A stretch of DNA of 64,000 nt from AP-15 sp036500965 (GTDB lineage Bacteria; Pseudomonadota; Alphaproteobacteria; ATCC43930; CGMCC-115725): positions 53,962-117,961 of the forward strand of contig DASYBC010000024.1 in assembly GCA_036500965.1 (NCBI GenBank), read 5' to 3'. Shown one piece after another: positions 58,504 to 64,000 of this stretch. The first letter of the stretch is position 1; the number at the start of each line of letters is the position of its first letter. Made by a program: the position numbers and the translations under genes. Below the pieces are notes generated by a model that saw nothing but the letters and a program-made list of their open reading frames with translations, had not been told where the DNA came from and searched no databases.

Positions 58504-59452
58504 AGGCGGCCCAGACTTGGCGCTGCGCGGCCATTGCATCGTCAACAATGGGGACCATGCCGAAAAAGCCGTGGATCATGCCGGAGTATTCCCGGTATTC
58601 GACCGGCACCCCGGCATCGCGCAATGCCGCGGCGTAGCTGGCGCCGTCATCATGCAGGACGTCGCATTCGGCGGTGATCACAATTGCCGGGGCGGCGCCG
58701 GACAGGCTCGACGCCCGGAGCGGCGAGGCGCGCCAGTCCTCGGCGTCGGCGGGCGAGCGCAAATAATGCCGGCCGAACCACGCCATCGCGTCGCGGGTCA
58801 GCACACCATAGCCCTGCGCGTATGTGTCGTAGCTGGCGCCGGAGAGGGTGTAATCGCCGACCGGATAGACCAGCGACTGCAATCGCAGCTGCGGGCCTCC
58901 GGCGTCGCGGGCCAGCAACGCCACGACCGCGGCGAGATTGGCGCCGGCGCTGTCGCCATGCACGCCGATGCGGCCGGGATCGGCGCCGAGGCTCGCGGCA
59001 TTGGCATGGACCCATTTGAGAGCCGCGAACGAATCATCGACCGCTGCCGGGAATTTGTGCTCCGGGCCCATCCGGTAATCGACCGAGGCGACCAAGGCCC
59101 CGGCTCCGGCGCACAGGTTGCGGGCGACGAGGTCATGCGTGTCGAGGCTGCCGATCACGTGGCCGCCGCCATGATAATAGACGATCGCCGGCACCAGCTC
59201 GCGACCCTCCCCGGCGCGCGGGGCAAGCGAGGCTGGCGGCGGCCAATAGAGGCGCAGCCGGATCTGGCCGGCCGGACCGGGGATCATCCGCTCTTCCACC
59301 CGGGCGACCGGCAGCGGCTCGGCCTTGCGCGAGCGCGCCGTCGCCTCCATCTGGGCGCGGGCCTCAGAGGGCGTCAGCTCCTCGATCGGCCGCAACTCAG
59401 CCTTGGCCATCGCTTCGAGGACTTGGACGATCTGCGGATGCAGGCTCGGCAT
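58484..59452 (-). CDS. HSL-family alpha/beta hydrolase (esterase)
   Basis: A 322-residue hormone-sensitive-lipase-type esterase: oxyanion motif VYYHGGGHVIGS, nucleophile GVHGDSAGANLAAVVALLA, acid in TAECDVLHDDG and His in SGMIHGFFG. Between residues 70 and 90, the stretch PPPASLAPRAGEGRELVPA interrupts the usual sequence and looks like translated extragenic repeat. Substrate unknown. It is transcribed convergently to the EamA gene and overlaps it by 20 bases. Confidence 0.87.
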   Translation of the reverse strand: MPSLHPQIVQVLEAMAKAELRPIEELTPSEARAQMEATARSRKAEPLPVARVEERMIPGPAGQIRLRLYWPPPASLAPRAGEGRELVPAIVYYHGGGHVIGSLDTHDLVARNLCAGAGALVASVDYRMGPEHKFPAAVDDSFAALKWVHANAASLGADPGRIGVHGDSAGANLAAVVALLARDAGGPQLRLQSLVYPVGDYTLSGASYDTYAQGYGVLTRDAMAWFGRHYLRSPADAEDWRASPLRASSLSGAAPAIVITAECDVLHDDGASYAAALRDAGVPVEYREYSGMIHGFFGMVPIVDDAMAAQRQVWAAFNRAFA

Positions 59453-59547
59453 TGGCTTTCCTCATCGGCAATGGGTGACGTCGGGAAGGCCTGCATCGCC
59501 CTCGACCAATTCGCGGCGGGCGGCGGCGATCCCGGTCATGCGCGGCA

Positions 59548-60057
59548 TCAGGGCGCCGGGTAGTGGGTGCGCAAGGCCTCGCCCGCGGCCTCGGCCGGCT
59601 CGGCGTCGATCAGGACGAAGGCGAACACCGCCGGCGCCGGGCCGTTGTTGACCCAGGCGTGCATCGTGCCGCGCTGTACGCAGATGTCGCCAGGCATCAT
59701 GTGCACGACCTCGCCGCTGTCGAATTCGAGGTCGCACTCGCCCTTGAGCAGGATCGCGTAATCGACGGTCTCGGTGCGGTGCATGAATTTGGGCGCGCCG
59801 GGGGCGAATTCGGTGACCCGGATCACCGTGCCCTGGCCGGTCCCGACATAGTTGTAGCGCTTGACGAAGCCGGTGCGCTGCGCCGCCTCGCCGGCGGCCG
59901 AGTTGTCGGCCGGCATCCGGTCGGTGGACCAGATCTCAACGCCCGCGATGTGCGGGCGGTTGAGCCGCGGCACAGCGGCGAGCCGCTCGTCGGTGGCGAC
60001 GACCGCCTTGCCGTTTGCGTCATGCCCGGTGACGATCCGCCTCACTACGAGCGCCAT
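59548..60057 (-). CDS. Cupin-domain protein
   Basis: A 169-residue cupin: FAPGAPKFMHRTETVDYAIL then LKGECDLEFDSGEVVHMMPG is cupin motif 1 (metal His and Glu), and DICVQRGTMHAWVNNGPAPA is motif 2 (His). The N-terminal 60 residues (RIVTGHDANGKAVVATDERL) match a group of cupins often found near transporters and degradative enzymes. The start has a 9-base inverted repeat spanning it (60058-60117) in the leader. Confidence 0.85.
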   Translation of the reverse strand: MALVVRRIVTGHDANGKAVVATDERLAAVPRLNRPHIAGVEIWSTDRMPADNSAAGEAAQRTGFVKRYNYVGTGQGTVIRVTEFAPGAPKFMHRTETVDYAILLKGECDLEFDSGEVVHMMPGDICVQRGTMHAWVNNGPAPAVFAFVLIDAEPAEAAGEALRTHYPAP

Positions 60058-60151
60058 GGCCGCCCTCCCTTTCGACTGGTTTTCAGCTCCTCGGGCCAGT
60101 TTACAGGAAGGGCGGCCGGGCTGGCCACCGGCTCCGCCGATGGCCCGAACG

Positions 60152-61480
60152 TCAGCGAGGCAGCACGAGGCCCTTGGTCTCGCGGCCCAGCAGCATGGCG
60201 ACGATGCTGAGAGCGGCGAAGCAGGTCATGACCGCGGTCACCTTGTTGAAGCTGCCGCCAAAGGCCCCGACCATGATGCCGGCGACGAGCGGCCCAAAGC
60301 TGGTGATGATCCGCGCCGTGCCGGTGCAGAACCCGACCGCGGTCGAGCGCACCTGGGTCGGGAACAGCTCGGGCAGATAGATCGCGTAGCCCGAAAATAC
60401 GCCAAACACAAAATAGCCGAAGATCGGCAGCACGACCGGATACCACGGCTCGTAGCCATGGAGGCCGAGGTACAGGGTCAGGCCGGCGGCGATGGTGCCG
60501 AGGCTGTACACGATCACGGTCGCGCGCCGCCCGATCGCGTCGGCGATGAAGCCGAAGCCGATATAGCCGAAGACCCCGCCGAGGCTCCACAGCATCATGC
60601 CGCGGCTGACAAACGGCACCGCGGCGGCGCCGGTGACGCCCTCCTTCTGCACCATCAGCGACAGGATGGTCGGCAGCCAGATGACCGTGGTCCAGATCGC
60701 CAGCAGCGAGCCGAGCCCGAACAGCAGCCCGACAAAGGTGTTGTAGCGGTGCTCCTTGGAGAACAGCTGCAGCGGCACAAAGCGCATGAAGTCGCGGTCG
60801 TCAGCTCCGGTCCGCCGGCCGGCGCTGACTGCTTCGCGGCGCACTTTGACCGCGGCAAAGCGGCCGGGCTCGATCATCCGGCGGCGGATCACCGCCAGCA
60901 GGATCGCCGGCACCACGCCGACAAAAAAGACGACGCGCCAGCCATAGCCGCCAACCAGGCCATAGGCCCAGGCGCCGAGAAAGGTGCCGACGGCGCCGCC
61001 GGTCATCATAACGCCGGCGATCTTGGCCCGGTGCGTCTCGTTGATCGTTTCGGCGAGCAGCGGGATGCCGACCATCAGCTCGGCGCCGGTGCCGAGGCCG
61101 GCGATGAACCGGTAAACGGCAAAGTCCCAAATCCCGTGCGACAGCCCCTGGAGGGCGGTAAAGACGCTGTAGATCACGATGCTGTAGGCGAGGGCGCGGA
61201 CCCGGCCGATATAGTCGGCGATAATCCCGAACAGAAAGCCGCCGAACGCCCAGCCGAGCAGGCCCGCCATGCTGAGCAGCCCGCCGACACGGCCGAGCTG
61301 GGCCATGGTCGGGTTGCCCAACAGCTCGGTCAATGCCGGGCGAAGCACCAGCGAGTAGAGCCCGAAATCGGCGGAGTCCAACGTCCAGCCGAGCCACACG
61401 ACAAAGAACACCAGCCACTGATAGCGGCTGATCGCCCGCAAGCCGCCGAGCCGTGCAACCGCCGCACCACCTCTGTCCAT
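60152..61480 (-). CDS. MFS transporter (aromatic-acid/metabolite:H+ symporter type)
   Basis: A 442-residue 12-helix major facilitator: YQWLVFFVVWLGWTLDSADF, the loop FGIIADYIGRVRALAYSIVI, RFIAGLGTGAELMVGIPLLA and TVIWLPTILSLMV in the second half, with IYLPELFPTQVRSTAVGFCT after helix 10. The start is the second of two in-frame ATGs (61480), because the first lies directly on GGAGG. It may import a substrate for the neighbouring cupin and GMC enzymes. Confidence 0.85.
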   Translation of the reverse strand: MDRGGAAVARLGGLRAISRYQWLVFFVVWLGWTLDSADFGLYSLVLRPALTELLGNPTMAQLGRVGGLLSMAGLLGWAFGGFLFGIIADYIGRVRALAYSIVIYSVFTALQGLSHGIWDFAVYRFIAGLGTGAELMVGIPLLAETINETHRAKIAGVMMTGGAVGTFLGAWAYGLVGGYGWRVVFFVGVVPAILLAVIRRRMIEPGRFAAVKVRREAVSAGRRTGADDRDFMRFVPLQLFSKEHRYNTFVGLLFGLGSLLAIWTTVIWLPTILSLMVQKEGVTGAAAVPFVSRGMMLWSLGGVFGYIGFGFIADAIGRRATVIVYSLGTIAAGLTLYLGLHGYEPWYPVVLPIFGYFVFGVFSGYAIYLPELFPTQVRSTAVGFCTGTARIITSFGPLVAGIMVGAFGGSFNKVTAVMTCFAALSIVAMLLGRETKGLVLPR

Positions 61481-61706
61481 TCGCATCCTCCGCCGTTCCA
61501 GGAAAGACCCGGCCGGTATCCTCCGGCGCTGCCCGCGTACTTGTCGTCATACGCTGTGCGGCAGCGGCGCAGCGCCCGCGCTTTGCCGGCGCGGTCCGCG
61601 GCGTCCGGTTCAAACGAGGACAGATCCGATCGTTGCCCGACTATTGTCATCGGCGGCGGCGGCGAAACGCAAGCGCCGAATGTATCGGCGAAGCTCTTAT
61701 CGGTTT

Positions 61707-61827
61707 CTAGTGGTCCGATCGAAGCGCTTGATTCCCAAGCGTTTCGTGAATCGGCCCGCCAGATCATCACGTTGGTGGTGCGATTCAGCCACCGGATGGG
61801 AATCATCTGTTGGCATCGCACCACTAG
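61707..61827. mobile_element. MITE-like element, 121 bp with imperfect terminal repeats
   Basis: The ends are inverted repeats of about 30 bases: left CTAGTGGTCCGATCGAAGCG ... TTGATTCCCA, and right, on the complement, CTAGTGGTGCGATGCCAACA ... ATGATTCCCA. Both ends carry CTAG, which is the target-site duplication used by several IS5-group elements. The interior has no open frame of note, only a further GGTGGTGCGATTCAGCCACC motif. It lies between the MFS and GMC genes, in a 380-base gap that holds nothing else. Confidence 0.65.
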
Positions 61828-61866
61828 CGAATGCTTTTGCTGAAAAATCGAGGCCGGAGCACAGGC

Positions 61867-63756
61867 TCAGCCGGCGAGGATCGCGTCCGCCGCCTTTTCG
61901 CCGATCATGTAGATGGCGCTGGCGATAAAGAAGCCGGGGATGCGAGGAAACACCGACGCATCGACCACGCGCAGGCCTTGGGCGCCGTGCACCCGGAAAT
62001 CGCCATCGAGAACGCCGCCGGCCGCGCGCGGCCCGATCGCGCAGGTGCAGGACGCGTGGTGGCCCCAGGCGCGGGTGCGCACGAAGTCTCTGAGCTCGTC
62101 GTCACTCTGCAGGGCGTCGCCCGGCTGCTCCTCGGCGGCGATCAGACCGCTTTCCTTCAGCCCCCTGGTCAGCTTGCGGACAAAGCGGATGCCGGCGACG
62201 ACCGAGGCGAGATCCTCGCCGGTGGCGTCGCTGCCTTCCTCGAAATAATGAAAATCGACGAGCGGCATGTCGCGCGGGTCGGTCGAGCGCAGCCGTACCT
62301 CGCCGGCGCGGTTCTGCGTGTGTGCCTTCAGGATCGCCCAGGTCAGATAATTGGGCTTCGTTGCTTCGAGCGCCGAGTAGCCGGGAAAATAGCCGCCGAA
62401 CAGACCCAGGAGCGCAAAGCAGAACAGGTCCGGCAATGGCCGCTGCGGCGCCGATTTGAGGATCGTCGCCAGCACCGCGCCGTTGCTGGCGTAAACGCCG
62501 TCATGCCCGGCGGCCCAGTCCCGGTATTGCGGGTCGCCGCGGCTGAAGGTGGCGCCGCCGAGGATCTTCCAGCGGTCGAAATTCATCCGGTTGACGACGC
62601 CGATCTCGTACCGGTCCTGCAAATTCCGGCCGACCCCGGGCAATTCGATCCTGACCGGGATACCGAGCGTCTCCAGCACCTCGCGCCGCCCGATGCCGGA
62701 CAACATTAGGAGCTGCGGCGTGTTGAAGGCGCCGCCGCTGAGGATCACCTCGCGCGTGGCCTCGGCCCGCTTGGGCACACCGGGCCCGGTTGCGGGCTGG
62801 CCATGGGCGCGATAGAGCCGTCCGCCCTTCAAATATTCGACCCCGGTCGCCCGGTTGTTGTCGTCGAGCACGATCCGGGTGACCAGCGCATCGAGCTCGA
62901 TGTGCAGCCGGTCCGGGTAGCGCTGCGCGGTTTCGAGCACCCGCTCGCGCGCGCCGATGCGGTGATGCGCGCGGGTCGTCAGCGGCGTGTAGCGCACGCC
63001 GACCGCGTTCGCGGCGACGAGGCGCCAGTCGTTCGGGTCGGCCTTGGCTTCGGCGAGCCGGAACAGGCGCTCGATCGGCTGCCCGATATCTGCGAACCCG
63101 TCGGCAGCCGAATGCAGCAGCACCTCGACCAGCCCGCCATCCTCCAGGGCAGCCTCGGGGATCGCCGTCTCGACATCGAGCCAGCCGTCCCAACCATGGC
63201 GCGAATGGTCGAGGCCGCCTTTGGCGAGCCAGCGCTCGAGCGGCCGGTAGTGGCAGTTTTCGAGCCGCTCGAAGTATCCGCGCATCGCATCGGCATTCCA
63301 CGACGGATCGCCGGTCGATTGCGCGATCGCGTCCCAATCGGCGTTGTGCGGGTAGACGAAGATCATCGCGTTGTGCGCGGTGCAGCCGCCGAGGGTGCCG
63401 GCGCGCGGATAGAGCACCCCATCGACCCGCTGGCCGCGATAATCGCGGACGTATTTCGGGTCCTTCGCCTGCATCGCCTCGTCGGCGTAGTGACGGACAA
63501 AGAAATCCCAGCGCAGCGCGTCGTTCTCGGAGGCGAAGCCGTGGAACGCCGGCACGTCGTAATCGTCGGGCAGGCGGTTGATCCCAGGCTGGTCATCGTT
63601 GCTGCCGGAGAGCTGCCGCGGATCGCCGCCGGCTTCGAGCAGCAGCACCCGCCGCCCGGCCTCCGCCAGCCGCGCCGCCACCGTGCCGCCACCGGCGCCG
63701 GAGCCGACGACGATGTAATCGAAGGCGTCGCCGCTGTTGGTACCACCTGCACTCAT
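61867..63756 (-). CDS. GMC-family FAD-dependent oxidoreductase
   Basis: A 629-residue GMC oxidoreductase (choline/alcohol dehydrogenase superfamily). The FAD dinucleotide motif DYIVVGSGAGGGTVAARLAE is at residues 13-32. GTLGGCTAHNAMIFVYPHNA is the GMC signature 1 region, ILSGGAFNTPQLLMLSGIG signature 2, and AWGHHASCTCAIG holds the catalytic His pair. The C-terminus VVDASVFPRIPGFFIASAIY is the FAD-closing strand. No signal peptide is present. The substrate is an alcohol or aldehyde that cannot be specified. Confidence 0.9.
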   Translation of the reverse strand: MSAGGTNSGDAFDYIVVGSGAGGGTVAARLAEAGRRVLLLEAGGDPRQLSGSNDDQPGINRLPDDYDVPAFHGFASENDALRWDFFVRHYADEAMQAKDPKYVRDYRGQRVDGVLYPRAGTLGGCTAHNAMIFVYPHNADWDAIAQSTGDPSWNADAMRGYFERLENCHYRPLERWLAKGGLDHSRHGWDGWLDVETAIPEAALEDGGLVEVLLHSAADGFADIGQPIERLFRLAEAKADPNDWRLVAANAVGVRYTPLTTRAHHRIGARERVLETAQRYPDRLHIELDALVTRIVLDDNNRATGVEYLKGGRLYRAHGQPATGPGVPKRAEATREVILSGGAFNTPQLLMLSGIGRREVLETLGIPVRIELPGVGRNLQDRYEIGVVNRMNFDRWKILGGATFSRGDPQYRDWAAGHDGVYASNGAVLATILKSAPQRPLPDLFCFALLGLFGGYFPGYSALEATKPNYLTWAILKAHTQNRAGEVRLRSTDPRDMPLVDFHYFEEGSDATGEDLASVVAGIRFVRKLTRGLKESGLIAAEEQPGDALQSDDELRDFVRTRAWGHHASCTCAIGPRAAGGVLDGDFRVHGAQGLRVVDASVFPRIPGFFIASAIYMIGEKAADAILAG

Positions 63757-63886
63757 GGATTCTATCCCCGGAAGGCGGCGGCGCTGTGCGTGCTTCGAGA
63801 CGCGCCCCGAGGGCGCTCGTCAGGATGAGGCAGGTCTCCTAACAGCATCAACGATGCTCCCTCATCCTGAGCGACTGTTTTTGGCG
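63757..63886. repeat. Dispersed repeat: GTCAGGATGAGG / CCTCATCCTGAG
   Basis: The gap between the GMC gene and the transposase tail holds GGGCGCTCGTCAGGATGAGG and CTCCCTCATCCTGAGCGACT facing each other. These are inverted copies of the TCAGGATGAGG repeat common near alphaproteobacterial insertion sequences. No gene is supported here. Confidence 0.55.
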
Positions 63887-64000
63887 TCAAGCGGGTTGCC
63901 ATGGTTTTCGGTCTCGCAGGATGGCGTTGAGGATGACGACGAGTTTTCGGATGCAGGCGGTGAGCGCCTGTTTTCCGGTTTTGCCGGCGCTGCGGAGTTT
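63887..64000 (-). mobile_element. IS110-family transposase, C-terminal end (cut by window edge)
   Basis: The last 37 codons read KLRSAGKTGKQALTACIRKL followed by VVILNAILRDRKPWQPA and a stop at 63887. The GK-A-xACxRKLLxxLNAxLRD pattern is the C-terminus of IS110/IS1111 recombinases. The rest of the gene lies beyond the right edge, so intactness is unknown. Confidence 0.85.

Noticed and set aside
60058..60117. GGCCGCCCT ... AGGGCGGCC inverted repeat in the cupin leader
   Set aside because: The arms are 42 bases apart and GC-only, which can arise by chance here; too weak to call a regulatory element.
59861..61843. 660-codon + strand frame opposite cupin and MFS genes
   Set aside because: Same shadow composition; both minus-strand genes have clear domains.

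Overview
The window reads as a GC-rich alphaproteobacterial chromosome, probably a soil or freshwater member of the Rhodospirillales/Hyphomicrobiales sphere; the sequence alone does not fix the genus. The evidence is gene order typical of that class: era-recO-parC, and the block rpmF-plsX-fabH-ihfA-merR behind DUF177 and a ubiquinol-cytochrome c chaperone gene. A proton-pumping pyrophosphatase and many acyl-CoA, CoA-transferase, GMC and luciferase-like oxidoreductase genes agree with this. Short CCCGCGAAAGCGGG-type extragenic hairpins recur throughout.

Layout. 0-3.2 kb: degradative genes (fumarylacetoacetase end, enoyl-CoA hydratase, then a frameshifted CoA-transferase and a decayed AhpD-like gene). 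3.2-3.9 kb: vapBC. 3.9-8.9 kb: leftward operon deacetylase-era-recO-parC behind tRNA-Pro(GGG). 9.4-12 kb: ATP-dependent DNA ligase plus its companion exonuclease. 12.1-17.1 kb: a Crp/Fnr regulator, a small unknown gene, a 1065-residue nucleotide cyclase/ATPase/TPR protein and an unknown 119-residue gene, with two near-identical CRP-type palindromes on either side of the cyclase. 17.3-27.7 kb: accessory genes (MetE-like, MFS, CreA, kelch, GIN-domain, MetX-like hydrolase, tannase) interleaved with two broken PEP-CTERM genes and a partial gene duplication. 28-28.6 kb: parDE with a frameshifted antitoxin. 28.7-34.4 kb: tightly overlapping surface-glycan operon (GT9, GT2, GT4, GT4, asparagine-synthase-type amidotransferase). 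34.5-38.4 kb: YgfZ, SRPBCC, CoA-transferase, second vapBC. 38.5-41.3 kb: insertion-sequence graveyard and AT-rich spacer. 41.4-44.6 kb: TadE/TadE/TadG pilus genes without the rest of the Tad machinery. 44.8-52 kb: conserved housekeeping block ending in hppA. 52.2-54 kb: His-rich Ni/Co-type transporter with a His-tailed XRE regulator and a perfect operator-like palindrome. 54-63.8 kb: LLM oxidoreductase, WYL regulator with its own palindrome and tandem DUF4437 genes, GNAT, EamA, esterase, cupin, MFS, a MITE-like element and a GMC oxidoreductase. The right edge is the tail of an IS110-type transposase.

The window shows no complete novel defence or biosynthetic system, no CRISPR array and no prophage. 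The most coherent undescribed-looking units are two regulatory circuits: the Crp/cyclase/palindrome neighbourhood at 12-17 kb, and the His-tailed XRE plus His-rich transporter at 52.6-54 kb. Several genes carry single-base frameshifts (CoA-transferase, AhpD, PEP-CTERM, parD, two transposases). Real decay and assembly error cannot be separated from the sequence alone.
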